64,000 nt of DNA from an uncultured Flavobacteriales bacterium (GTDB taxonomy: Bacteria > Bacteroidota > Bacteroidia > Flavobacteriales > Crocinitomicaceae). The position numbers were made by a program, and so were the translations under genes. Shown here piece by piece: positions 8,232 to 16,901 of the stretch. Location of the stretch: NCBI GenBank assembly GCA_946480085.1, contig CAMLHZ010000006.1, positions 62,001 to 126,000 of the forward strand, given 5' to 3'. The notes under the pieces are model-generated. The model did not search any database and was not told the DNA's origin. It saw only the letters and a program-made list of their open reading frames with translations. How positions within the stretch are numbered: position 1 is the stretch's first letter; every line of letters begins with the position of its first letter.

Positions 8232-8945
8232 ATGGTTGATATTCTTGCAATAGGCGCACATCCCGACGATGTAGAACTTTCAGCAGCTGGAACGCTATTG
8301 AAGCATAAAGCAATGGGTTATTCTACGGCAATCGTGGATTTAACGCAAGGGGAATTGGGGTCAAGAGGAACGGCAGAAACGCGTAAGGAAGAAGCTGCCG
8401 CTGCTGCTAAAATATTGGGATTATCAGATCGGGTAAATTTGAAAATGGCAGATGGTTTTTTTACGCATTCTGAAGATAATTTGCGATTGATCATTGAACA
8501 AATTCGTCGATTTAAACCAGAAATAGTATTGTTGAATGCCGTTTCAGATCGTCACCCGGATCATGGAAAAGGAAGTAAACTGGCTTCTGAAGCTTGTTTT
8601 TTAGCTGGACTAAGAAAAGTGAAAACTTTTTGGGAAGGGCAGGAGCAAGAAGCACATCGACCAAAATTTGTTTATCACTATATTCAGGATCGTTTGTTGA
8701 AAGCCGATTTTGCTATTGATGTTACTGATTTTGTAGAGCAGAAATTTGAATCCATAAAAGCATACAAAACACAGTTTTGGGATCCAGATTCAAAAGAACC
8801 GCAAACACCCATTTCAGGTGAAGAGTTTTTTGAGTTTCTTCGTGGACGTATGGCCGAATTCGGAAGAAGTATCGGAACAAAATATGCGGAAGGTTATACT
8901 GTAGAACGTCTTCCGGGTGTCAATTCACTTTTCGATTTGAAGTAG
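8232..8945 (+). CDS. bshB1: BshB1: bacillithiol biosynthesis N-acetylglucosaminyl-malate deacetylase
   Basis: A 237-residue zinc-dependent deacetylase of the LmbE/PIG-L family. It removes the acetyl group from GlcNAc-malate, the second step of bacillithiol synthesis. Metal and catalytic residues are visible: AHPDD (His10, Asp12, Asp13) and the second His in RHPDHGKGS (His111). Other family signatures are TQGELGSRGT near residue 38 and FWDPDSKEPQTPISGEEF near residue 190, which together are typical of BshB1 rather than general LmbE proteins. Start at 8232; no Shine-Dalgarno site. bshA and bshC are not in this window. Confidence 0.92.
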   Translation: MVDILAIGAHPDDVELSAAGTLLKHKAMGYSTAIVDLTQGELGSRGTAETRKEEAAAAAKILGLSDRVNLKMADGFFTHSEDNLRLIIEQIRRFKPEIVLLNAVSDRHPDHGKGSKLASEACFLAGLRKVKTFWEGQEQEAHRPKFVYHYIQDRLLKADFAIDVTDFVEQKFESIKAYKTQFWDPDSKEPQTPISGEEFFEFLRGRMAEFGRSIGTKYAEGYTVERLPGVNSLFDLK

Positions 8946-8999
8946 GCCTTCGATTTCTCTAATCAAGGAAATAAACATCAACCTCTTTAAATCGACTAA

Positions 9000-9542
9000 A
9001 TGAAATCTGTTGTTTTCTATTTCTGCGTGCTGTTTATTTTGAGCAGTTGTGTTAGCGAAAAAGATTTGCTTTTGAAGGTGGATAAAACACAAATGAATGT
9101 AAATACGGATACTACCACGTTTTCAAATGTGAATCGATTTGAAAAGAATAGAATCAATTTAGCTGAGATTTTGTTGGGTTACCAGAAAATCCGATTTTAC
9201 GAAGATGAGCACCCCGAATTAGATTCTCTATCAACTACAATATCCTATGATGGTGACAAGCATCTAAATGTTTCAATCCAAAACGATACGAATGTTTCAG
9301 GTCAATTTCGGATTAAAGTGAAAAACAGAGGTAATTATTTATTGCTGAAACGTAAACTTTTTCTGATTCCGATTCCGTTTGCATTCTTTATTGAACGAGA
9401 TAGAAGAGCCATTCTGTATTATGATTCCGATAGGAATTTAAAAATTATTCATGGTGAGAATCAATTTATTTGGGTTTTCTTCGGTGGCGGAAATGAGTAT
9501 GTTCAGGAAAGTAAATTCACTATCGAACCAACTATTCCGTAG
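9000..9542 (+). CDS. Predicted lipoprotein of unknown function
   Basis: A 180-residue protein with a signal sequence ending in LSSC (Cys at about residue 17), consistent with a lipoprotein. The mature region contains a beta-rich stretch (HLNVSIQNDTNVSGQFRIKV and following) and a hydrophobic LFLIPIPFAFF near residue 120. No recognised domain. It begins 54 nt after bshB1 and could be co-transcribed with it, but nothing ties it to bacillithiol chemistry. Confidence 0.7.
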   Translation: MKSVVFYFCVLFILSSCVSEKDLLLKVDKTQMNVNTDTTTFSNVNRFEKNRINLAEILLGYQKIRFYEDEHPELDSLSTTISYDGDKHLNVSIQNDTNVSGQFRIKVKNRGNYLLLKRKLFLIPIPFAFFIERDRRAILYYDSDRNLKIIHGENQFIWVFFGGGNEYVQESKFTIEPTIP

Positions 9543-9576
9543 TCCACCAATCTATTAACTTTTCGATTTGAAGTCA

Positions 9577-9620
9577 TAATTAGCCACGAATTCACTAATT
9601 CTATTCGTGCATTAATGGCT
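9577..9620. repeat. Inverted word repeat (TTAGCCACGAAT / ATTCGTG...GGCTAA)
   Basis: TTAGCCACGAAT on the left and ATTCGTG then GGCTAA on the right form an imperfect hairpin between two convergent genes. It looks like another intergenic word-type element, unrelated in sequence to families A-D. Confidence 0.55.
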
Positions 9621-9641
9621 AAATCCAATGAACGAGCGAGC

Positions 9642-9664
9642 GGTCATCGAGCGGAGTCGAGATG
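9642..9664. repeat. Family B half-element, perfect 23-bp match to 50755-50777
   Basis: The 23 bases here (beginning GGTCATCGAG and ending GTCGAGATG) are identical to those at 50755-50777. The element overlaps the end of the FMN reductase gene and supplies its stop codon. Confidence 0.85.
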
Positions 9665-10183
9665 CAGCGCTTTTTTAGCGGTCTCTAATGTCTCTTCAAA
9701 CTTCGCTTTCAATTCAGCATCCGTAATTCCATTATTGAAGTTCTCTCCGAATTTAGGCAGACTGAAATGTGCAATAATATTCGCAGCGTGCTTCGGAAAA
9801 CGAGTCAACGCTAATTGCATGGAGTTTCCACCGCCGAATCCACCTGGAGAAGTAGAAAGCAATAGCACCGGCTTATTTTGAAATACATCATTTTGAACGC
9901 GTGATGTCCAATCCAAAATATTCTTGAAAGCTGCAGAATAAGCTCCGTTATGCTCTGTCATGGAAATCACCAATAGATCAGCTTCTCCAATAATATCCAA
10001 AAACTCATTTGCTTCTTCCGGATAACCATCCGCTTCCTCTCTATCAACAGAGAAAATAGGCATTTCAAAATCGTTTAGGTCCAACATCTGAACATCGTCT
10101 CCCATTTGAAGAGCAGCATAATGTGCAAACTGTTTGTTAATCGATTTCGAACTTGTACTGGCACCAAAGGCAATGATTTTCAT
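9644..10183 (-). CDS. NAD(P)H-dependent FMN reductase-family flavoprotein
   Basis: A 179-residue flavodoxin-fold reductase of the NADPH:FMN/azoreductase type, cytoplasmic. The FMN phosphate loop is GASTSSKSINKQ (residues 8-19). MTEHNGAYSAAFKNILDW near residue 85 is the family's PEYNxSxPxxLKNxxDW-type motif. TSPGGFGGG near residue 115 binds the flavin ring. It probably reduces FMN or quinones with NAD(P)H; the substrate cannot be told. The last five residues (LDSAR) and the TGA stop are encoded inside the family B repeat at 9642-9664, so the original C-terminus was probably altered by repeat insertion. Upstream (10184-10411) lies a repeat-filled gap. Confidence 0.88.
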   Translation of the reverse strand: MKIIAFGASTSSKSINKQFAHYAALQMGDDVQMLDLNDFEMPIFSVDREEADGYPEEANEFLDIIGEADLLVISMTEHNGAYSAAFKNILDWTSRVQNDVFQNKPVLLLSTSPGGFGGGNSMQLALTRFPKHAANIIAHFSLPKFGENFNNGITDAELKAKFEETLETAKKALHLDSAR

Positions 10184-10225
10184 ATTTCAAGAATTTGAAC
10201 GAAGATAGGGAATATGGTTGTCCTT

Positions 10226-10352
10226 CTCGATACTTTTCTCCACTTCGTTTCGAAAAACTCGAAGTGACGACTTTTCAAGTGAAATTGGAGGGTCCGTTTC
10301 GTCAGTTCGAGTGTCTCGACCGCAACGTAGTGAAGTGTTGAGATGTATCGAG
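10226..10352. repeat. Degenerate family B inverted repeat
   Basis: CTCGATAC near the left edge and GTATCGAG near the right edge pair across about 120 nt. Inner fragments such as TCGAAGTGACGA and GAGTGTCTCGAC belong to the same vocabulary as family B. It fills the gap between the FMN reductase and the T9SS gene; the short reading frames here are by-products. Confidence 0.6.
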
Positions 10353-10358
10353 AACAGA

Positions 10359-10390
10359 AACGGTGAGCCCAATCGAATGAACTCACCGTT
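10359..10390 (-). terminator. Hairpin downstream of the T9SS beta-helix gene
   Basis: AACGGTGAG (10359-10367) and CTCACCGTT (10382-10390) form a perfect 9-bp stem with a 14-nt loop, 22 nt beyond the stop codon of the minus-strand gene. The following T tract is weak on the minus strand (TTCTGTTCT), so this may be a weak terminator or an mRNA 3' end stabiliser. Confidence 0.45.
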
Positions 10391-10411
10391 ACGGTATTTT
10401 TAGAAGAGCGA

Positions 10412-12961
10412 TTATTTAATCACGCTCAATTTTACTGTTTTAGAAGTACCTGCTGTGCGAACCACTGCGTAGTACATTCCTTGTGCAAATTCTGCAGTGT
10501 TCAATGTGAATTGGTGTGTACCAACTTCAGCGAATTGAGTTGCAACTGTTTGCATAATTTGTCCGCTAGCATTCATCACGATAACTTCGATTTCACCAGC
10601 ATTAGCCAATTCAACTTCTAAAGTTGCATCTGCAGATGTTGGGTTAGGGAAGATGTTCAATCCGCTAACAGCGTTGATCTCATCCAATCCAACTGTAATT
10701 GCAACTACGAATGTTGTATCATCTGAACAGTTTCCGTTTGTAGCTGTTAATGTTACAGTGTAAGAAGCACTTACTGCATAAGCATGAACCGGGTTCGTTG
10801 CAGAAGATGTAGTGAAGTCACCGAAATCCCAAGAGTAAGTTGTTGCATCAGTTGAGTTGTTAGAGAAAGTTACAACTGTTCCGTTTACGCTTGGAGCATT
10901 AACTCCTGCAAGCGGTTGTGTATTTACTACAACAATTGAGTTTCCTGATTGTCCAACTCCGTCACAAGCATTCGCATTGGTTGTTGTTACAAAGTAAGTA
11001 CCAGCCGTAGAAACTGTAATCGATTGAGTTGTTTCACCGTTTGGAGACCAAGAGTAAGAATCAGAAGTAGATGCTGTTAAAGTAACTTCTTCTCCTTCAC
11101 AAAGCTGAAGAGATCCGTTAGCCTGAACTGTTGGAACCGGTGCGTTAGAAACGTTCACAGAAATTGGTGATGAAGTTGCTTCACAACCGTTAGCATCTGT
11201 AATTGTTACTGTGTAGTTTCCTGTAGTATTTACAGTAATTGATTGGTTAACTGAACCACCTGTCCAAGAATAAGAAGTTGCAGCAGAAGATGTCAACATT
11301 ACTGATCCTCCTGTACAGAAAGAAGTTGGTCCGTTTGGAGTAATTGATGGAGCAGCTGGCAATGCGTTAACTGTAACAGTAATCATTGTTCTTGGTCCTT
11401 CAAATCCTTGTCCGTTCGACTGTGCAACGTAGTAGTTAAATGTTCCTGCAGAAGCAGTTGAAGGAGTTGGAGCTGTTGCAGTTCCTGAACCTCCAGTTGC
11501 TACTGTGTACCATAACAATGAGTTTCCGTTGATAGCTGTTGCGCTCAATTGAGCAGCTGTTTCGTTCAAACAGTAATCGTAAGTAGCTGTTGCAGCAGGT
11601 GCTGTAAGAACGTTTGGTAAAATGTAAGCATCGTTAAATGCATAGTTAGAAAGTGCTGGAGAAGCTCCTGCAGGACGGTAATCTGGTGCTAAGTAATCGT
11701 AAGGAGTTACCAGGATTCCAGCTGTAGAAGCCAATGAATCGTTTGCATGCGTTCCGAAGAAAGACCAGATGTTGAAAGTACTTCCGGAGTTACGCTCACA
11801 TGCTTTACCAGTTGACATTCCAGCAACGATATTGTTTTCGTAGTTCAACAAGTTGTTTGTTGCATTGTTTTCTGCTGCAGCTGCATCAATGTGCAATCCA
11901 CGTTGGAAATCCATGAAAATAGTATTGTAAATGCTTGTTGCAGTATTTCTACGTAAACGAGCTCCTCTTCTGTACCCACTTGCAATTGTTGCGGCTGTAT
12001 TTCCACGGAATGGTCCGATAGCAGTGATGTTAGAGAAAATAGGTGCAGTTTGAGGCGTTGCAGCAGAACCTGTTGCATCGTTATCAGATTCAAAACCTTC
12101 TGAAGTAGAAATTGATGGGTTATCAGCGATGTTCGGGTCACGAACGATCAATCCAAATTGAACCATTCCACGGTAACCGAAATCTGTATCAAAATCGTCA
12201 TCTAAGTTTCTGTAAGAAACAAGGTAACGGGCATTTACTTTTCCACCAAACCATTCAAAAGCATCATCATTAGAGAATGAAACCTGAATGTGATTCAATG
12301 TTGTAGCTGCTCCAACAGATCCTAAAGTAAGACCGTTGATCTCTTTATCTGTTTGGTAAACATATCCAGGGAACTCGATACGAACATAACTCATTGAACC
12401 TGAGTTGTCATTGTCATCTGGATTAGCACCACCACCAAATTGAGTGTCAGCGGTTGGAGCGATACCTTCGATGTTTGCAATACCACTTGGCTGATTGTTA
12501 GCAGCTCTTCCTAATAGGATAACTCCTCCCCAGTCTCCAGCAGCTCTTGCTCCCGGCGCTTGGTTAGATGTAAATACAATTGGATTGTTAACTGTTCCAT
12601 TAGCAATCAATTGTGAACCTTGAGTAATGAACAAACCTGATCCCGGAGTTGCTTTATCTCCCATGATGATTGTTCCCGGTTGAATCGTTAATGTAGCTCC
12701 ATTCTTTACATAAATCTGTCCTTGTAACAAGTAAACGTTGTTTGCTGTCCAAGTTGTATTATTTGTAATGTTTGTAGTTACGTTTACGTTTGAAGTACCG
12801 TAAGCTGTGTTTTGCGGATCCCAGTTGGTCCATCCATCAGTCCACATTGCTGTTGGCGCTGGTGCGAATGCCCCTCTGTATGAGGTAGGCGCGAAGAATG
12901 ATTGACTTGTAGCTATTCCGCTTAACGCTAAGAACAAAGCTGACATGTAGATTTTTTTCAT
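10412..12961 (-). CDS. T9SS-secreted beta-helix protein with Ig-like and PKD domains
   Basis: An 849-residue secreted protein. Signal peptide residues 1-19. Residues about 50-445 resemble right-handed beta-helix repeats (NGATLTIQPGTIIMGDK, DWGGVILLGRA, DDAFEWFGGKVNARYL). Three Ig-like repeats follow (about 455-532, 538-604, 610-680), each with conserved Cys and SYSW-type cores. A PKD domain with YSWDFGD is near 690-757, and a type A T9SS sorting domain at about 768-849 (FPNPTSADATLEV ... GMYYAVVRTAG ... KTVKLSVIK). It is expected on the cell surface after C-terminal cleavage by PorU. It lies 405 nt downstream of the TonB-dependent receptor gene, with a terminator between, suggesting a functional pair. 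The ligand is unknown. Confidence 0.9.
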   Translation of the reverse strand: MKKIYMSALFLALSGIATSQSFFAPTSYRGAFAPAPTAMWTDGWTNWDPQNTAYGTSNVNVTTNITNNTTWTANNVYLLQGQIYVKNGATLTIQPGTIIMGDKATPGSGLFITQGSQLIANGTVNNPIVFTSNQAPGARAAGDWGGVILLGRAANNQPSGIANIEGIAPTADTQFGGGANPDDNDNSGSMSYVRIEFPGYVYQTDKEINGLTLGSVGAATTLNHIQVSFSNDDAFEWFGGKVNARYLVSYRNLDDDFDTDFGYRGMVQFGLIVRDPNIADNPSISTSEGFESDNDATGSAATPQTAPIFSNITAIGPFRGNTAATIASGYRRGARLRRNTATSIYNTIFMDFQRGLHIDAAAAENNATNNLLNYENNIVAGMSTGKACERNSGSTFNIWSFFGTHANDSLASTAGILVTPYDYLAPDYRPAGASPALSNYAFNDAYILPNVLTAPAATATYDYCLNETAAQLSATAINGNSLLWYTVATGGSGTATAPTPSTASAGTFNYYVAQSNGQGFEGPRTMITVTVNALPAAPSITPNGPTSFCTGGSVMLTSSAATSYSWTGGSVNQSITVNTTGNYTVTITDANGCEATSSPISVNVSNAPVPTVQANGSLQLCEGEEVTLTASTSDSYSWSPNGETTQSITVSTAGTYFVTTTNANACDGVGQSGNSIVVVNTQPLAGVNAPSVNGTVVTFSNNSTDATTYSWDFGDFTTSSATNPVHAYAVSASYTVTLTATNGNCSDDTTFVVAITVGLDEINAVSGLNIFPNPTSADATLEVELANAGEIEVIVMNASGQIMQTVATQFAEVGTHQFTLNTAEFAQGMYYAVVRTAGTSKTVKLSVIK

Positions 12962-13079
12962 CGTTTAATTTCTTACTTTTTTAATCGATACAAATCTCAG
13001 GTCTGAACCTTTACTTAGCCTGTCTTTTAGGTTACCCTTTAAGTAAATCTATGTTAAGAGGAGGTTATGAAGTTGAATT

Positions 13080-13306
13080 CTATGTGATCACTAGAATGAT
13101 TTAGTATGGTGATTAAAAACACATAGTCACATAGTTGATTCACATAGGAACCATAGAAATTTAGGAGAAGCCTTATTGAACACATAGTCACATAGAAGAA
13201 ACATAGAGCATATAGTTGAAATGTAAAGTGCAAATCTTTGAGGTTTAACATCGCTGCATATTCAAAAAATCTATATGACTATGTGCACAGCTATGTTTTC
13301 TATGTG
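13080..13306. repeat. Cluster of CACATAG words (family A)
   Basis: CACATAG occurs at 13120, 13128, 13141, 13181 and 13189, with CTATGTG at 13080, 13279 and 13300. Two pairs are abutting doublets, CACATAG-T-CACATAG. The arrangement is a long imperfect inverted repeat. Spacing is less regular than at 4269-4339. Confidence 0.8.
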
Positions 13307-13312
13307 TTTAAC

Positions 13313-13347
13313 AAAAAATCCCGACCTCCATAAAGGAAACCGGGACT
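13313..13347 (-). terminator. Intrinsic terminator of the TonB-dependent receptor gene
   Basis: On the minus strand GTCCCG...CGGGAT pairs with a further six partly wobble pairs inside and a TTTAT loop, followed by TTTTTT. It starts 20 nt after the stop codon. Confidence 0.85.
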
Positions 13348-13366
13348 TCTATGTTTGATGTAATAA

Positions 13367-16339
13367 TTACAATTTAAATGTGATTCCCAAGGAAATTGTT
13401 CTTCCGAAATTTGTTCTCCAAACTTCATCATCAACTCCACTTTGGTAACCTGTTTTGTTGTTCTTGTCTCCTAAGAAAATAGCATTTGTTGCAGCACGAA
13501 CTCCTTTAACTTCTGTAGTGTTTACATTGTTTTGGTAGTAAAGTTGGTCTTGTGCTAAAATGTTTTGAACATTGAATTTCAACTCAGCTTTTGGCGATTT
13601 CGCTCCGTTTGGTTTCCAGAAACTGTAAGTGAATTGGAAGTCAAGGAATGTTCTCGCTTGTTCCCAAAGATCCGGCTCGTTCGTGTTTCCAACAATTGAA
13701 ATACGATTTCCAACGCGGTTCAAGTACAATGTAGATGTCCAGATCTTCTCAGGATGTGTATACGTAATACCTGCGTTTACGATGTAAGGTGATTGACCTT
13801 GTAGCGGACGAGAATTTGAAGCTGAACCAACGATGTCAGAAACGTCTACTTTTGAACGGATCACCGCTCCGTTTGCAAAAATTAATAGATCATTGAAAAC
13901 TGAAGCTGAGTCTACTTTGAAAATGTTTCCAATCGCCATTCTTCCTTCAACCTCTAATCCATAGCTGAATGCAGTTGGAACGTTTTTGTAAGAGATTTCT
14001 CCTGTAACATCAACACGACTTACTTGTTCGATCGGGTTTTCAAAGTGCTTGAAGAAAGTAGATACAGAGAACATTTGACCACGTCCAGGGAAACGCTCGT
14101 AACGTAAATCAAGGTTATTGATTTTTGCACGTTGTAAGCTGTCGTTACCTGAAACTACAAGGTTTGTTGTGAAATCGTAGAAAGCAAATGGTGCCAACTC
14201 ACGGTATTCCGGGCGATTGATTGTTTGTGAAAATGCGAAACGAACGTTTGCTGTATCGTTGATGCTGTAAATAGCATTCAATGAAGGTAAGATGTCTAAT
14301 TTTCTGGTATTGATTTCTAACGCTGTATTGTTATCGCGATTTGCATGAAGCTTTTGTTCGAAGTATTCTGCTCTTGCTCCATAAACCAAAGTTAAATTAC
14401 CGAAAGTGTTATCAGCCATTGCATAACCTGCGCTTAAGTTCGATTCTGCAGTGTAGGCATCAGAGAATTTTGTTCCGTCAGTTAATTTGAAACCACCAAC
14501 ACCCACATTTCCATTCGATGAAGATGGCGCTTCAAGTAATCCCATATTTTCAGGAGCATAAATTTGATCTTCAGGTAAGTACAAAAGTGACTCTTTGAAA
14601 TTTACGTTCCCACCAACAATTCCATATTTTGTGTAACCTAACTGACGTGCAGTAAATGTTCTGTTTCTCATTTGGCTGTACAAACCAAATTTCAAAGTTG
14701 TTTTGATCTTTGGATTTCTTTCATCAAATGTGTAAGACACATCCAAACGGTTATTGAAAGAGTGCTCCTTATTTTCAGAAAAGAACATTCCTCCTGAATA
14801 GTTTGGACCAACACTTGAGTATGACATGTTTGCAACATACATTGTATCCAATGGATTTGGATCAGTTGGATCATTAATGTATTTTGAACGTGTATAGATC
14901 GTTCTTCTTAAACTTGGAATAGTACGGTTTACATTACTGTATCCTGTTAACCAGTTCAATTTCAATTTTTCGTTCAAATGGTGTGAACCAGTCAACTGTC
15001 CGGAATAAACCTTGTTACTTGTAAACCAACGTGCGTTTGATCTTAATAGTGAAGGATTTGTTTCCAATGGATTGATCTCTCCTGTTCTTGCAATCAATTT
15101 ATCGTCAGAGTTAATAGAGTAAATGTTCTTGAAACTGATTTCGTTTTTATCGTTCAATTTGATAGCGAAGTTTGCCAAACCACCTGCAAGAACTTGTTCT
15201 CCGTTATTATGATCTAAATATTCGTAATCCAATTGTGATGCTGCTCCATCTGCTCCGTTAGTATATCCTTTACGGATAGTTTCATTGTAGTTAAACTTAC
15301 GTGAGTAAGTCAAAGCAGTTGTAATTCCAATTTCTTTTCCTGCAATGCTGTCAACATAACCACTTGAAAACTGAAAACTGTAATTCGGTGAGAATTTACT
15401 GTTGATCAACGCCCATGAAGTTGAGAATTGTTGAGAAAGACTTGCTTGCTCATTAATTGTAATAGGGTAAGAACCGTAAGCGGGAATAGCTGTAGACATG
15501 GCGCGAGCACCATTATCAACTCCAATCCAGTCCAGTTTACCACCTTCATAAGATGTTCTTGGTTTGAATGTAGTAATCGTATTGTAGCTCCCACCTGCAG
15601 AAAGTGTCAAGTAGTTCTTGTCAGGAATTGACTTTGTATTGATCTGGATAATTCCGCCAGCAAATTCCCCTGGCATTTCAGGAGTAGCTGTTTTTGAAAT
15701 CATCATATTGTCTAACATGTTCGAAGGGAACATATCAAAAGCAAATGCTTTTCTGTCTGATTCTGTACTAGGTAGTGGAGCTCCATTTAAGAAAGCTGCA
15801 TTGTAACGGTCGTTCAATCCGCGAATGACTACGAATTTACCGTCTTGAATACTAGCGCCACTTGACATTTTTACAACGTCGCCTGCGTTACTTGCTGATG
15901 TTTTACTTGCCGTTTGAATAGAAACTACATCGACAAACGTTTTAGCGTTTCGTTGTATTAAAGTAACTCCAACGTCTGTAGCATCAATTTGCTTTCTTGG
16001 TTTACCTACAATTTCTACCGTTACCAATGTATTTGTAGAAAGTGGAATATCAACAATCGTAACTTCGTCGTTGTTAACAACAATTCCCTGCATAATCTTA
16101 TCAGAGTAATCAGGAGTTTTTACAATGATTGTGTAGGTTCCTGGCGCTAATTCTGAGAATTTGAATTTTCCGTCAAAATCAGTAAGTATTGTTTTTACAC
16201 CTACTAATTCTACTTTTGCTGATGGATAGGTTGCGGCTGTTTCGTCAAGTACAGTCCCACTAATTACACCTTTTCCTTTTTCCTGAGAGAATAGGGTAAA
16301 TGAACAAACAAGTACAACAACGGATAAAAAATATTTCAT
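13367..16339 (-). CDS. TonB-dependent outer-membrane receptor with carboxypeptidase-like N-terminal domain
   Basis: A 990-residue outer-membrane receptor. The start chosen is the ATG giving MKYFLSVVVLVCSFTLFSQ, a good signal peptide; an in-frame ATG 7 codons earlier would spoil it. Residues about 20-100 form a CarboxypepD_reg-like domain (ISGTVLDETAATYPSAKVELVG). Then come the plug (VVIRGLNDRYNAAFLNGAPLPS, about 165; EFAGGIIQINT, about 225) and a 22-strand-type barrel ending in TISLGITFKL with the terminal aromatic/Leu pattern. It should take up a large ligand using TonB energy. No SusD-like lipoprotein is adjacent, so it is not a standard Sus pair. The neighbour downstream is a T9SS beta-helix protein, which may be its surface partner (inference). 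Confidence 0.92.
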   Translation of the reverse strand: MKYFLSVVVLVCSFTLFSQEKGKGVISGTVLDETAATYPSAKVELVGVKTILTDFDGKFKFSELAPGTYTIIVKTPDYSDKIMQGIVVNNDEVTIVDIPLSTNTLVTVEIVGKPRKQIDATDVGVTLIQRNAKTFVDVVSIQTASKTSASNAGDVVKMSSGASIQDGKFVVIRGLNDRYNAAFLNGAPLPSTESDRKAFAFDMFPSNMLDNMMISKTATPEMPGEFAGGIIQINTKSIPDKNYLTLSAGGSYNTITTFKPRTSYEGGKLDWIGVDNGARAMSTAIPAYGSYPITINEQASLSQQFSTSWALINSKFSPNYSFQFSSGYVDSIAGKEIGITTALTYSRKFNYNETIRKGYTNGADGAASQLDYEYLDHNNGEQVLAGGLANFAIKLNDKNEISFKNIYSINSDDKLIARTGEINPLETNPSLLRSNARWFTSNKVYSGQLTGSHHLNEKLKLNWLTGYSNVNRTIPSLRRTIYTRSKYINDPTDPNPLDTMYVANMSYSSVGPNYSGGMFFSENKEHSFNNRLDVSYTFDERNPKIKTTLKFGLYSQMRNRTFTARQLGYTKYGIVGGNVNFKESLLYLPEDQIYAPENMGLLEAPSSSNGNVGVGGFKLTDGTKFSDAYTAESNLSAGYAMADNTFGNLTLVYGARAEYFEQKLHANRDNNTALEINTRKLDILPSLNAIYSINDTANVRFAFSQTINRPEYRELAPFAFYDFTTNLVVSGNDSLQRAKINNLDLRYERFPGRGQMFSVSTFFKHFENPIEQVSRVDVTGEISYKNVPTAFSYGLEVEGRMAIGNIFKVDSASVFNDLLIFANGAVIRSKVDVSDIVGSASNSRPLQGQSPYIVNAGITYTHPEKIWTSTLYLNRVGNRISIVGNTNEPDLWEQARTFLDFQFTYSFWKPNGAKSPKAELKFNVQNILAQDQLYYQNNVNTTEVKGVRAATNAIFLGDKNNKTGYQSGVDDEVWRTNFGRTISLGITFKL

Positions 16340-16451
16340 TACATCTTTAATTTGATGCAAAGGTCGAGTCGTAAGGTTATTCTAACTCTTCGGAATATTT
16401 ATAGGATTCTTAGGGAATAATTAAATCTATGTTACCAGGCTTAATATTGCC

Positions 16452-16901
16452 TTAACATAGCTCCGTGATCTGATAGGAAATTCCGTTCAATTGAACCTGA
16501 TTTCCAACGGTTTTACCCAGTAATTGCTGGGAAAGTGGTGATTGTAATCCCAAAGCGAATAAAAACGATTTAGTTGTTAATTCAATTTTACCTATTGGAA
16601 CACCTAAAAGAAAAATTCCATTCGTTGTGACAATTAAGGAACCTGCTTCAGCAGTTTTTGAGACCTTATTTTCGCTCAAACGGATCATTTGCGTAAGTTG
16701 TTGTCGTTTAAGTTGTTTAGCTGTTTCCAGTTGCTGTCTTTCCTGCTGAATCATTTCTCGAGCAGTTTCGTATTTGTCTCCAGCTGAACTTTTTGTTTCA
16801 TTTGAAAGATCATGAATCAATGTACTGAGTGACAATTCGATTTCTGACAAATCACTTTCAAGCTTTTTCTGAACAATAGCAAAAATTTCGGCTCTATTCA
16901 T
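16452..16901 (-). CDS. GreA/GreB-like small protein
   Basis: A 149-residue cytoplasmic protein. The N-terminal half is helical and charged with SSAGDKYETAREMIQQE (about residues 38-55), a signature also seen in the coiled-coil end of GreA/GreB transcript-cleavage factors. The C-terminal half is beta-rich (GSLIVTTNGIFLLGVPIG ... LLGKTVGNQVQLNGISYQI), like the Gre FKBP-type domain. Homologues in Bacteroidota are often mis-annotated as 3-oxoacyl-ACP synthase. It overlaps the start-to-stop boundary with the upstream glycosyltransferase by 8 nt, so the two are translated from one message. Whether it binds RNA polymerase is unknown. Confidence 0.75.
   Translation of the reverse strand: MNRAEIFAIVQKKLESDLSEIELSLSTLIHDLSNETKSSAGDKYETAREMIQQERQQLETAKQLKRQQLTQMIRLSENKVSKTAEAGSLIVTTNGIFLLGVPIGKIELTTKSFLFALGLQSPLSQQLLGKTVGNQVQLNGISYQITELC

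Larger units (their letters stand above)
12962..13366. other. Repeat-rich intergenic gap, no gene
   Basis: This gap holds the leader of the T9SS beta-helix gene, the CACATAG cluster (13080-13306) and the terminator of the TonB receptor gene (13313-13347). A 65-codon minus-strand frame at 13054-13251 consists mostly of the repeats and is not a credible gene. The sequence GAGATTTG 26-33 nt upstream of the 12961 ATG differs from the -7 consensus at one base. Confidence 0.75.

Noticed and set aside
10180..10403. Short frames on both strands in the gap above the FMN reductase
   Set aside because: They come from the family B palindrome, which gives open frames in several registers.
13054..13251. 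A 65-codon minus-strand frame
   Set aside because: It consists largely of CACATAG repeat words translated by chance.
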